Of a stretch of 48,936 nucleotides of DNA, positions 24,717 through 33,281 are shown one piece after another. The notes under the pieces were generated by a model. The model worked only from the letters and a program-made list of their open reading frames with translations, did no database searches and was not told where the DNA came from. The stretch spans positions 1 to 48,936 of the forward strand of contig NZ_JAUXUP010000039.1 of the NCBI RefSeq assembly GCF_030680935.1, read 5' to 3'. The number at the start of each line of letters is the position of its first letter. Position 1 is the stretch's first letter. The translations under genes were made by a program, and so were the position numbers. Source of the DNA: Polaromonas sp. Its GTDB lineage: Bacteria > Pseudomonadota > Gammaproteobacteria > Burkholderiales > Burkholderiaceae_C.

Positions 24717-24830
24717 CCTTCCTTGCCACAGTCGCATCCGCCAATCGGTCAAGCCGTGATCGCGGAAGGTTAATCAACCAGCCACATCCCGTTGTGGCCA
24801 GCTAATGTTTCCCAAAGGGAAACGGAGGTC
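24717..24830 (+). promoter_or_regulatory. Structured sucA leader, candidate sucA RNA motif
   Basis: Several stems precede sucA. CCTTCC (24717-24722) pairs with GGAAGG (24764-24769), in competition with GGTT/AACC (24768-24779). GCCACA/TGTGGC (24781-24798) and TTTCCC-AAA-GGGAAA (24808-24822) follow, the last one touching the CGGAGG ribosome site. A cis-regulatory sucA RNA motif with structure reaching the ribosome site is known in Burkholderiales at exactly this position. Matching to it is by position and layout; a covariance-model search would settle it. Confidence 0.55.
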
Positions 24831-24836
24831 AGCGTA

Positions 24837-27713
24837 ATGAGTTCCCAACCGGCGGCATCGTCCGTCTATACGGCCTATCAAGGCAACACCTATCTCTTCG
24901 GCGGCAATGCGCCGTATGTCGAAGAGATGTACGAAAACTACCTTGCCAACCCCGGCAGCGTGCCGGATAACTGGCGCGAGTATTTCGATGCCTTGCAACA
25001 TGTCCCCGCTTTGGATGGCAGCAATGCCAAGGACGTGCCGCATCTGCCGGTCGTCAACGCTTTTGCCGAGCGCGCCAAGCTGGGCCAGACCAAGGTGGTC
25101 ATGGCGAGCGCCGACTCCGAGATGGGGCGCAAGCGAACAGCGGTGCAGCAGCTCATAGCCGCTTATCGCAACGTCGGCGCCCGATGGGCCGATCTGGATC
25201 CTCTCAAGCGCACCGAGCGCGACCACATCCCGGAACTGGATCCGTCCTTTTACGGTTTCACCGATGCCGACCAGGAAACGGTGTTCAATACCAGCAACAC
25301 TTTCTTCGGCAAAGACACCATGAGCTTGCGCGAGCTGCTCAATGCGCTGCGCGAGACCTACTGCGGCACCATTGGCGCCGAGTACATGTACATGACCGAC
25401 CAGAACCAGAAGCGCTGGTGGCAACAGAAACTGGAAAGTATCCGCAGCAAACCCAATTTCACACCGGAGAAAAAGCGCCACATTCTGGACCGTCTGAGCG
25501 CGGCCGAGGGTCTGGAGCGTTTCCTGCACACCAAATACGTCGGCCAGAAACGCTTCTCGCTGGAAGGCGGCGAGAGCTTTATTGCCAGCATGGACGAGCT
25601 GATCCAGCGCGGCGGCAGCATTGGCGTCAAGGAAATCGTCATCGGCATGGCGCACCGGGGCCGTCTGAATGTGCTGGTCAATTCATTGGGCAAAGTACCG
25701 GCCAACCTGTTTGCCGAGTTCGACCACACGGCGCCCGAAGACCTGCCCAGTGGGGACGTCAAGTACCACCAGGGCTTCAGCTCGGACGTCACCACCCCTG
25801 GCGGCCCGGTCCATTTGAGTCTGGCCTTCAACCCCTCCCACCTTGAAATCGTCAACCCGGTGGTCGAAGGCTCGGTTCGTGCCCGCATGGACCGCCGTGC
25901 CGACCCCAAAGGCCTGCAGGTGCTGCCGGTGCTGGTGCACGGCGACGCCGCGTTTGCGGGACAGGGCGTGGTGATGGAAACGCTGGCGCTGGCCGAGACG
26001 CGTGGTTATTCCACCGGCGGCACGGTGCACATAGTCATCAACAACCAGATTGGCTTCACCTCCAGCGACCCGCGCGACAGCCGCTCCACGCTGTATTGCA
26101 CCGATGTCGTCAAGATGATTGATGCACCCGTGTTGCACGTCAACGGCGACGACCCGGAAGCCGTGGTACTGGCCACGCAGCTGGCGCTCGAGTTCCGCAT
26201 GGCCTTCCAGAAGGACGTGGTGGTGGACATCATCTGCTTCCGCAAACTTGGCCACAACGAGCAGGACACACCGGCGCTGACGCAGCCGCTGATGTACAAA
26301 AAAATTGCCCAGCACCCCGGTACGCGCAAGCTGTATGCCGACAAGCTGTCCGCGCAGGGCATGGGCGAAACGCTGGGTGACGACATGGTCAAGGCGGTAC
26401 GCGCCGCACTGGATGCTGGCAAAAGTACGTTTGACCCGGTCATCACCAACTTCAAAAGCATGTATGCGGTGGACTGGAGTCCTTACCTCGGCAAAAAGTG
26501 GACGGATGCCGGCGATACCGCCATTCCCATGGCCGAGTGGAAGCGCCTCGCCGACAAGGTCAGCACCATCCCGCCTAGCGTGACGGCGCATCAGCTGGTC
26601 AAGAAGGTGTACGACGACCGCGCTGCCATGGGCCGTGGCGATATTCCCGTGGACTGGGGCATGGGTGAACACATGGCTTTTGCCTCGCTGGTGGCCAGCG
26701 GTTACCCGGTGCGTCTGTCGGGCGAAGACTGCGGACGTGGCACTTTCACCCACCGGCACGCGGTCATTCACGACCAGAGCCGCGAAAAATGGGATACCGG
26801 CACCTACGTGCCTCTGCAAAACGTCGCCGACAACCAGGCGCCGTTTGTGGTGATTGACTCCATCCTGTCGGAAGAGGCCGTGTTGGCCTTTGAGTACGGT
26901 TATGCGTCGAATGACCCGAACACCCTGGTGATCTGGGAAGCGCAGTTTGGCGATTTCGTCAATGGTGCCCAGGTCGTGATTGACCAGTTCATCGCCTCGG
27001 GTGAGGTCAAGTGGGGCCGGGTCAATGGCATCACGCTGATGCTGCCGCATGGCTACGAAGGCCAGGGGCCGGAGCACAGCTCGGCGCGGCTGGAGCGCTT
27101 CATGCAGCTGTCGGCCGACACCAATATGCAGGTGGTACAGCCTACTACGGCCAGTCAGATTTTCCATGTGCTGCGTCGGCAGATGGTACGCAACCTGCGC
27201 AAGCCGCTGATCATCATGACGCCCAAGTCACTGCTGCGCAACAAGGACGCCACATCGCCCCTGTCCGAGTTCACCAAGGGAAGCTTCCAGACGGTGATCC
27301 CTGACAGCGGCACGCTCAAGGCCGACAAGGTCAAGCGGGTGATTGCCTGCTCCGGCAAGGTGTATTACGACCTGGCCAAAAAGCGCGAGGAAAAAAGCCT
27401 GGACGACGTGGCCATCCTGCGCGTGGAGCAGCTGTACCCCTTCCCGCACAAAGCCTTTGCCACCGAACTCAAGAAGTACCCCAACCTCGCCGAGATCGTC
27501 TGGTGCCAGGATGAGCCGCAAAACCAGGGCGCCTGGTTTTTTGTTCAGCACTACATCCACGAAAACATGGCAGAGGGCCAGAAACTCGGTTACTCCGGCC
27601 GCGCGGCGTCGGCTTCGCCGGCTGTCGGCTATTCGCACCTGCATCAGGAGCAGCAAAAGGCGCTTGTGGACGGCGCTTTTGCCAAGCTCAAGGGCTTCAT
27701 CCTGACCAAATAA
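24837..27713 (+). CDS. sucA: 2-Oxoglutarate dehydrogenase E1 component SucA
   Basis: Thiamine-diphosphate enzyme that decarboxylates 2-oxoglutarate in the TCA cycle. The 958-residue length is normal. The N-terminal E2-binding segment (YLFGGNAPYVEEMYENYLANPGSVP) is followed by the ThDP domain: GMAHRGRLNVL, GDAAFAGQGVVMETL and INNQIGFTSS, the last being the cofactor-binding motif. The transketolase-like C-terminal domains include GEDCGRGTFTHRHAV and PHGYEGQGPEHSSARLERF. ATG 24837 has CGGAGG upstream. It is followed by sucB and lpdA, giving E1, E2 and E3 in one unit. A long open frame on the opposite strand is a shadow of its codon bias. Confidence 0.98.
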   Translation: MSSQPAASSVYTAYQGNTYLFGGNAPYVEEMYENYLANPGSVPDNWREYFDALQHVPALDGSNAKDVPHLPVVNAFAERAKLGQTKVVMASADSEMGRKRTAVQQLIAAYRNVGARWADLDPLKRTERDHIPELDPSFYGFTDADQETVFNTSNTFFGKDTMSLRELLNALRETYCGTIGAEYMYMTDQNQKRWWQQKLESIRSKPNFTPEKKRHILDRLSAAEGLERFLHTKYVGQKRFSLEGGESFIASMDELIQRGGSIGVKEIVIGMAHRGRLNVLVNSLGKVPANLFAEFDHTAPEDLPSGDVKYHQGFSSDVTTPGGPVHLSLAFNPSHLEIVNPVVEGSVRARMDRRADPKGLQVLPVLVHGDAAFAGQGVVMETLALAETRGYSTGGTVHIVINNQIGFTSSDPRDSRSTLYCTDVVKMIDAPVLHVNGDDPEAVVLATQLALEFRMAFQKDVVVDIICFRKLGHNEQDTPALTQPLMYKKIAQHPGTRKLYADKLSAQGMGETLGDDMVKAVRAALDAGKSTFDPVITNFKSMYAVDWSPYLGKKWTDAGDTAIPMAEWKRLADKVSTIPPSVTAHQLVKKVYDDRAAMGRGDIPVDWGMGEHMAFASLVASGYPVRLSGEDCGRGTFTHRHAVIHDQSREKWDTGTYVPLQNVADNQAPFVVIDSILSEEAVLAFEYGYASNDPNTLVIWEAQFGDFVNGAQVVIDQFIASGEVKWGRVNGITLMLPHGYEGQGPEHSSARLERFMQLSADTNMQVVQPTTASQIFHVLRRQMVRNLRKPLIIMTPKSLLRNKDATSPLSEFTKGSFQTVIPDSGTLKADKVKRVIACSGKVYYDLAKKREEKSLDDVAILRVEQLYPFPHKAFATELKKYPNLAEIVWCQDEPQNQGAWFFVQHYIHENMAEGQKLGYSGRAASASPAVGYSHLHQEQQKALVDGAFAKLKGFILTK

Positions 27714-27770
27714 GAGCCGACCGGACGCAATGGCGTTCCTGCCCCGAACTCAAAAATTGAAAGAATTCAC

Positions 27771-29036
27771 ATGGCTACCGTAGAAGTTAAAGTCCCCCAG
27801 CTGTCCGAATCCGTGGCCGAAGCCACGATGCTGCAGTGGAAGAAAAAAGTTGGCGACTCCATCGCCATCGACGAAATCCTGATCGAGATCGAGACGGACA
27901 AGGTGGTGCTGGAAGTGCCCGCGCCAGCGGCAGGCGTGCTCGCCGAAATCCTGGTGGCCGATGGCGCTACCGTGATGGCCGAGCAGCTGATTGCAAAAAT
28001 TGACACCGAGGGCAAAGTGGCTGCCGCAGCGGCTGCACCTGCCGCAGCTACAGCAGCTGCGCCTGCATCGGCTCCAGCCCTTGCCGCCGCCTCAGGCGGC
28101 AGCATGGCCGGTGTGGCCATGCCCGCCGCCGCCAAACTGATGGCCGACAACCAGCTCGCTGCGGGCTCCGTCGCCGGCAGCGGCAAGGATGGCCGTGTCA
28201 CCAAGGGTGATGTGCTGGGCGCGGTTGCCGCAGGAGTCGCTCCTAAATCAGTAGCTGCCAGCGCAATACCCACAGGGGCTCCAACCACTTCCTTGCCTCA
28301 AGTGGCGGCGCCAGCGAAGGTCGGTGACCTGGGCGATCGGCCGGAGCAACGCGTGCCCATGAGCCGCCTGCGTGCGCGTATCGCCGAGCGTTTGCTGCAG
28401 TCCCAAGCGACCAATGCCATCCTGACCACCTTCAACGAGGTCAACATGGCGCCGGTGATGGAGATGCGCAAGCGCTTTCAGGAAAAGTTTGAAAAAGAGC
28501 ATGGCGTGAAGATCGGTTTCATGAGCTTTTTCGTCAAGGCAGCGGTCCATGCGCTGAAAAAGTACCCGGTGCTCAACGCCTCGGTGGATGGCAATGATGT
28601 CGTCTACCACGGCTACTTTGACATCGGCATCGCCGTCGGGTCGCCGCGCGGTCTGGTGGTACCAATTCTGCGCAACGCCGACCAGATGAGTTTTGCCGAT
28701 ATTGAAAAGAAAATCGCCGAGTACGGCGCCAAGGCACGCGACGGCAAGCTGGGCATTGAAGAGATGTCAGGCGGCACCTTCTCTATCTCCAACGGCGGCG
28801 TTTTCGGCTCCATGCTGTCCACCCCCATCATCAACCCGCCGCAGTCCGCGATTCTGGGTGTGCATGCGACCAAAGACCGCGCAGTGGTCGAAAACGGCCA
28901 GGTTGTGGTGCGCCCGATCAACTACCTCGCCATGAGTTATGACCACCGCATCGTGGACGGCCGCGAAGCCGTGCTCGGCCTGGTGGCGATGAAGGAAGCG
29001 CTAGAAGATCCGGCTCGTCTGTTGTTTGACATCTAA
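27771..29036 (+). CDS. sucB: Dihydrolipoamide succinyltransferase E2 (SucB/OdhB)
   Basis: Core of the 2-oxoglutarate dehydrogenase complex; moves the succinyl group from lipoate to CoA. The 421-residue protein has one lipoyl domain (1-80, lipoylated Lys44 in [12 protein letters not shown]), an Ala/Pro linker, a peripheral-subunit binding domain (about 118-153, [21 protein letters not shown]) and the catalytic domain with [12 protein letters not shown] near 390 (His392, Asp396). The second linker, residues 156-171 ([16 protein letters not shown]), is encoded by an inverted copy of the dispersed AGCAGCT repeat. The lpdA start follows ten bases after its stop. Confidence 0.97.
   Translation: MATVEVKVPQLSESVAEATMLQWKKKVGDSIAIDEILIEIETDKVVLEVPAPAAGVLAEILVADGATVMAEQLIAKIDTEGKVAAAAAAPAAATAAAPASAPALAAASGGSMAGVAMPAAAKLMADNQLAAGSVAGSGKDGRVTKGDVLGAVAAGVAPKSVAASAIPTGAPTTSLPQVAAPAKVGDLGDRPEQRVPMSRLRARIAERLLQSQATNAILTTFNEVNMAPVMEMRKRFQEKFEKEHGVKIGFMSFFVKAAVHALKKYPVLNASVDGNDVVYHGYFDIGIAVGSPRGLVVPILRNADQMSFADIEKKIAEYGAKARDGKLGIEEMSGGTFSISNGGVFGSMLSTPIINPPQSAILGVHATKDRAVVENGQVVVRPINYLAMSYDHRIVDGREAVLGLVAMKEALEDPARLLFDI
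28238..28284 (-). repeat. AGCAGCTAT-type dispersed repeat, inverted, inside sucB
   Basis: On the minus strand it reads GGAGCCCCTGTGGGTATTGC, then GCTGGCAGCTACTGATTTAG, in the same order of parts as the other copies. It encodes the flexible linker between the E3-binding and catalytic domains of SucB, read from the opposite strand. Confidence 0.6.
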
Positions 29037-29046
29037 GGAGACCTGC

Positions 29047-30474
29047 ATGTCCAAACAATTTGACGTGATCGTCATTGGCGGCGGTCCTGGTGGCTATATC
29101 GCCGCAATTCGCGCAGCCCAGCTGGGTTTTAACGTGGCCTGTATCGACGAATGGAAAAACGCCAAGGGCGGCCCGGCGCTGGGTGGCACCTGCACCAACG
29201 TCGGCTGCATTCCGTCCAAGGCCTTGCTCCAGTCGTCCGAGCATTTCGACCATGCCAGCCACCACTTTGCCGAGCATGGCATCGAGGTCAAGGGTCTGGG
29301 TCTGGATATCGCGAAGATGGTGGGCCGCAAGGACACCGTCGTCAAGCAGAACAACGACGGCATTGTTTACCTGTTCAAGAAAAACAAGGTCACTTTTTTT
29401 CATGGCCGTGGCTCTTTTGCCGCGGCAAAAGACGGCCTGTACGAGATCAAGGTGGCGGGTGCTACTGAAGAAACCATCGCCGGTAAACACGTCATCGTGG
29501 CCACCGGCTCCAATGCACGCGCCTTGCCGGGTGCGCCGTTCGACGAAGAAAATATTCTGTCGAACGACGGTGCCTTGCGAATCGGTGCCGTTCCTAAAAA
29601 GCTCGGTCTGATCGGCTCAGGAGTGATTGGCCTGGAGATGGGCTCGGTCTGGCGCCGTCTGGGCGCTGAAGTGACCGTACTGGAAGGTCTGCCGGTGTTT
29701 CTGGGCGCAGTCGATCAGCAGATTGCCAAAGAGGCGCACAAGGCCTTCGTCAAGCAGGGCCTGAAAATCGAGCTCGGTGCGAAGGTGGGCGAGATCAAGA
29801 ACGGCAAACAGGGCGTGTCTGTCGCCTGGACCAATTCCAAGGGTGAAGCCCAGACGCTTGAGGTGGACAAACTGATTGTGTCGATTGGCCGTGTTGCAAA
29901 CACCATTGGCCTGGCGCCGGACGCCGTTGGCCTGAAGCTCGACGAGCGCGGCGCGATTGTGGTCGATGGGGACTGCAAAACCAACCTGCCCAACGTCTGG
30001 GCGGTCGGTGATGTGGTGCGCGGTCCGATGCTGGCGCACAAGGCCGAGGAAGAGGGTGTGGCGGTGGCTGAGCGTATCGCCGGCCAGCACGGTCATGTCA
30101 ACTTCAACACCATTCCGTGGGTGATTTACACCAACCCCGAGATTGCCTGGGTGGGTCAAACTGAGGAGCAGCTCAAAGCTGCGGGCCGTGCCTACAAGGC
30201 CGGCACCTTTCCCTTCATGGCCAACGGCCGGGCCCGGGCCCTGGGTGACACCACCGGCATGGTGAAAATGCTGGCTGACGCTGCCACCGATGAAATTCTG
30301 GGCGTGCACATTGTTGGCCCCATGGCCAGCGAGCTGATTGCCGAATGTGTGGTGGCCATGGAGTTCAGAGCCAGTTCCGAGGACATCGCCCGGATTTGCC
30401 ATGCGCATCCTTCGCTCAGTGAGGCGACCAAGGAAGCTGCCTTGGCCGTCGACAAACGCACGCTGAACTTCTGA
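29047..30474 (+). CDS. lpdA: Dihydrolipoyl dehydrogenase E3
   Basis: Flavoprotein that reoxidises dihydrolipoamide with NAD. The 475-residue protein has an FAD motif [12 protein letters not shown] (9-20), the redox disulfide [13 protein letters not shown] (C49 and C54), an NAD motif [15 protein letters not shown], and the dimer-interface catalytic His454-Glu459 pair in [11 protein letters not shown] 29047 has AAGGAG seven bases upstream; an in-frame ATG at 29026 lies inside sucB. Position after sucAB argues that it serves the 2-oxoglutarate complex first. Confidence 0.97.
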   Translation: MSKQFDVIVIGGGPGGYIAAIRAAQLGFNVACIDEWKNAKGGPALGGTCTNVGCIPSKALLQSSEHFDHASHHFAEHGIEVKGLGLDIAKMVGRKDTVVKQNNDGIVYLFKKNKVTFFHGRGSFAAAKDGLYEIKVAGATEETIAGKHVIVATGSNARALPGAPFDEENILSNDGALRIGAVPKKLGLIGSGVIGLEMGSVWRRLGAEVTVLEGLPVFLGAVDQQIAKEAHKAFVKQGLKIELGAKVGEIKNGKQGVSVAWTNSKGEAQTLEVDKLIVSIGRVANTIGLAPDAVGLKLDERGAIVVDGDCKTNLPNVWAVGDVVRGPMLAHKAEEEGVAVAERIAGQHGHVNFNTIPWVIYTNPEIAWVGQTEEQLKAAGRAYKAGTFPFMANGRARALGDTTGMVKMLADAATDEILGVHIVGPMASELIAECVVAMEFRASSEDIARICHAHPSLSEATKEAALAVDKRTLNF

Positions 30475-30493
30475 TCGCGCGCTCAAGACCACG

Positions 30494-31591
30494 ATGTCCG
30501 TAAGCTCCGAGTATGCGTCTGAACTCAAAGCGCGGGGCTACACCAGTGACCCCGCCCAGTTACGCGCAGTTGAGGCTCTTGAACGTTGCGCCACGGAGTG
30601 GGCGGCCTTCAAGGAGAAGCGCTCCAACCCACTGAAAAAACTCATCAACCGGCCTGATATCCCGCGCGGCGTCTACATGCACGGCGGGGTGGGGCGCGGC
30701 AAAAGCTTTTTGATGGACTGCTTTTACAACGCGGTTCCCTTGCAGCGAAAAACCCGTCTGCATTTTCATGAGTTCATGCGCGAGGTGCACCGTGAGTTGC
30801 GTGACCTGCAGGGCACAGTCAATCCGTTGGATGAACTGGGAAAACGCATTGCCAAGCGTTACCGGCTGATCTGTTTTGACGAGTTTCATGTGGCAGACAT
30901 CACAGACGCGATGATTCTGCATCGCCTGTTGTCGGCGCTGTTTGACAATGGCGTCGGTTTTGTCACCACCTCCAACTTTCGTCCGGATGACCTGTACCCG
31001 AACGGTCTGCACCGGGACCGTATCCTGCCGGCCATCGAGTTGCTCAAGCAGCATCTGGAGGTGCTCAGTGTGGACAATGGCACCGATTACCGGCGGCGCA
31101 CCCTGGAGCGGGTCAAGCTGTACCACACCCCGCTGGGGCAGCAGGCTGACGCCGAGATGGCAGAAACTTTCGCGCGACTGGCTGAGTCCCATGACGAGTC
31201 GCCGATTCTGCACATTGAAGAGCGCAAGATTCATGCACGGCGCAAGGCTGGCGGACTGGTTTGGTTCGATTTCAAGACCCTGTGTGGGGGGCCACGGTCA
31301 CAAAACGATTATCTGGAGATTGCCACCCAGTTCCACACCGTGCTGCTCAGCGATGTGCCGCGCATGCCGCTGCGCATGGCGTCCGAGGCACGGCGCTTTA
31401 CCTGGCTGATAGATGTTCTTTACGATAGGCGTGTCAAATTGATCCTGTCGGCAGAAGTAGCGCCCGAAGCGTTGTACACAGAAGGCCCATTGGCGCACGA
31501 GTTTCCCCGCACGGTTTCCCGGCTCAACGAAATGCAGTCCTCTGAGTTTCTGGCACTGGAGCGCAGAACCGTGGACACCACCTTGACATGA
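30494..31591 (+). CDS. zapE: Cell division ATPase ZapE (AFG1-like)
   Basis: AFG1/LACE1-family ATPase that acts on the FtsZ ring in E. coli. The 365-residue protein has Walker A GGVGRGKS at 64-71 and Walker B RLICFDEFHVADI, followed by the sensor region FVTTSNFRPDDLYPNGL, all hallmark stretches. It follows lpdA by 19 bases. Its stop overlaps the next ATG (ATGA), so the small downstream gene is probably translated with it. Confidence 0.92.
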   Translation: MSVSSEYASELKARGYTSDPAQLRAVEALERCATEWAAFKEKRSNPLKKLINRPDIPRGVYMHGGVGRGKSFLMDCFYNAVPLQRKTRLHFHEFMREVHRELRDLQGTVNPLDELGKRIAKRYRLICFDEFHVADITDAMILHRLLSALFDNGVGFVTTSNFRPDDLYPNGLHRDRILPAIELLKQHLEVLSVDNGTDYRRRTLERVKLYHTPLGQQADAEMAETFARLAESHDESPILHIEERKIHARRKAGGLVWFDFKTLCGGPRSQNDYLEIATQFHTVLLSDVPRMPLRMASEARRFTWLIDVLYDRRVKLILSAEVAPEALYTEGPLAHEFPRTVSRLNEMQSSEFLALERRTVDTTLT

Positions 31592-32232
31592 AAAAACGCA
31601 TTATTTCCCTGCTGCTTTCCACCCTCGCCCTGGCTGCGGCCAGCCAGACTGGCGATGAACAGGTGTTGGCCGCCGTCACAGCGGAGCGGACCCGCGTGTT
31701 GACCGAAAGAGTCGCCCAGGAAGCGAAGTTCGACACACTGGAAGCAGCGTGTTACAAAAAATTCTTTGTCAACAACTGCCTGAACGAACTGGCGCCGCAA
31801 CGGCGCGACATCATGAAGGACCTGAAAAACCGCGAAGTCGTGCTGGACGCCAGGGAGCGCCAGATCAAGGCTGCCGAGCAGATTCGCAAGACCGAGGAGA
31901 AGTCCTCCCTCGAGGCCCTGCAACAGGCGGCTGAGCGTCGCGCCAAGGCGCTGGAGGACACGCGGGCACGGGAAGAGCAGTCGCGCCTGAAGATCCAGGA
32001 CAGGATCGACCTGAAAGCGAACGAAGGTTTGAGCGCCTCAGAGGCCGCCAAGCGCGTTGCTGGGTCGCAGGAAAAAGCCCAGTCCCGGGTTCAAAAACAG
32101 GCCGCCAGTGCCGATGAGTTACAAAAGTTCAAAGACAAGCAGCAGGAGGTGGCTGAGCGCAAAGCCACTCGCGAGAAAAGGCTGTTGGAGCAGAAAAAAC
32201 CTGCGGCCGCTCCTTTGCCCGAAGTCCGGTGA
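31588..32232 (+). CDS. Uncharacterised exported coiled-coil protein
   Basis: I do not recognise a family. The 214-residue product has a short Sec signal (MKKRIISLLLSTLALAAASQ), two cysteines (YKKFFVNNCLNEL, separated by about ten residues from AACYKK) that could form a disulfide, then a long charged helix rich in Arg, Glu, Lys, Gln and Ala from about residue 85 to 200, predicted coiled coil. The tail is Pro/Ala-rich. The ATGA overlap with zapE suggests the two are co-produced. A periplasmic division-related role is a guess from this neighbour alone. It ends two bases short of the convergent phosphatase gene. Confidence 0.75.
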   Translation: MKKRIISLLLSTLALAAASQTGDEQVLAAVTAERTRVLTERVAQEAKFDTLEAACYKKFFVNNCLNELAPQRRDIMKDLKNREVVLDARERQIKAAEQIRKTEEKSSLEALQQAAERRAKALEDTRAREEQSRLKIQDRIDLKANEGLSASEAAKRVAGSQEKAQSRVQKQAASADELQKFKDKQQEVAERKATREKRLLEQKKPAAAPLPEVR

Positions 32233-32234
32233 GG

Positions 32235-33011
32235 TCAGTCCAGCGCTTCCAGCTTGACGATGACCAGTGACAGGTTGTCGCCGCCGCCGCGGGCGCGCGA
32301 TCTGGCCTTCTGGATCAAAAATTCCGTCGCTTCGCGCGGTGCGAGCATCGATAGGGCGGAGCCCATTTCGTTGGGGCTGAAATAGTGCCAAACGCCGTCG
32401 CTACAGGCGATCAGCGAGTCGCCAGGCTTCATCTGGGGAATAAAGTGCTGGCTGATGGGCGGACCTTCTTCGGTGCCGAGGCAACCCATCAAAATATTCG
32501 ATTGCGGATGCACATTCGCTTCGTCTTCTGTGATTTCCCCTTTGTCCACCAGGGTCTGCACATAAGAGTGGTCGGTGGTGCGCTTGAGCATCTTGTTGCC
32601 ATGAAAATGGTAAATGCGTGAATCGCCGGCGTGTACCCAGTGGCAGTCGCCGCTGGGGTTGATTAAAAATGCGGCCAGCGTACTGTGTGGTTCCTGCTCC
32701 GCCGAGATGGCCGTCAGCTTGATCACCGTGTGGGCTTCTTCCACCAGTTGTTTGAGCATGGACACCGGGTCGTCCGTGGCGGGAGAGTAACGCTCAAACA
32801 GCTGTCTGGCCGTCATCATCACCTGGTCCGAGGCCTTGCGTCCGCCGCTTCGCCCGCCCATGCCGTCGGCCACGATGCCCAGCATGCACTCGGCAACGTG
32901 GGGGTGACTGAGCAGTGCCACCTGGTCTTGCTGGTAGTCGCGATCACCCTTGTGGATGCCCGTAGACGCTGTGATTCGATAACCTTTGGACATTTTCAAT
33001 GGCCGAGCCAT
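32235..33011 (-). CDS. PP2C-family serine/threonine protein phosphatase
   Basis: A metal-dependent phosphatase of the Stp1/PphA type, 258 residues, all catalytic domain. Metal and phosphate motifs appear in order: KGDRDYQQDQ, GIVADGMGGRSGG, WVHAGDSRIYHF, IACSDGVWHYF and GGGDNLSLVIV. No kinase partner is in the window. The ATG at 33011 is preferred; a TTG at 33038 and an ATG at 32993 are also in frame, and none has a convincing ribosome site. It is divergent from the DUF465-yoaA pair, with 66 bases between start codons. Confidence 0.88.
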   Translation of the reverse strand: MARPLKMSKGYRITASTGIHKGDRDYQQDQVALLSHPHVAECMLGIVADGMGGRSGGRKASDQVMMTARQLFERYSPATDDPVSMLKQLVEEAHTVIKLTAISAEQEPHSTLAAFLINPSGDCHWVHAGDSRIYHFHGNKMLKRTTDHSYVQTLVDKGEITEDEANVHPQSNILMGCLGTEEGPPISQHFIPQMKPGDSLIACSDGVWHYFSPNEMGSALSMLAPREATEFLIQKARSRARGGGDNLSLVIVKLEALD

Positions 33012-33077
33012 GGGGACTCGATTTATCTCCGTAACCAACGTATTATCAGATGAAGCAGCACGCCCGATAGTAATACC

Positions 33078-33281
33078 TTGGACCTTAACCTACATTCTCC
33101 GGAGCGGCGCCTGATTGAACTCAAAATCGAACATGCTGATCTCAATGCCCTGGTGGATATTGCCTCGCATGCTGTTCCGATTGATGAGTTGACGCTACGG
33201 CGGCTAAAAAAGCGCCGCTTGCTTCTGCGTGACCAGATATCCCAGCTTGAACTGGCGCTGCAACCTCCCGAACCTGCCTGA
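33078..33281 (+). CDS. Small DUF465/YdcH-like protein
   Basis: A 67-residue, mostly helical, charged protein (SPERRLIELKIEHADLNALVD; LRRLKKRRLLLRDQISQLE) with the two-helix pattern of DUF465/YdcH proteins, whose function is unknown. Translation starts at TTG 33078 if this is right. There is no upstream ATG. Its TGA overlaps the ATG of the helicase gene by one base, which supports it as a real coupled gene. Confidence 0.7.
   Translation: MDLNLHSPERRLIELKIEHADLNALVDIASHAVPIDELTLRRLKKRRLLLRDQISQLELALQPPEPA

Noticed and set aside
25145..25165. CAGCAGCTCATAGCC in sucA as a repeat copy
   Set aside because: Same reason: only the short core matches and the encoded residues belong to the SucA N-terminal domain.
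25683..27167. A 494-codon minus-strand open frame inside sucA
   Set aside because: Fully antisense to the conserved sucA sequence with no recognisable motif; a codon-bias shadow.
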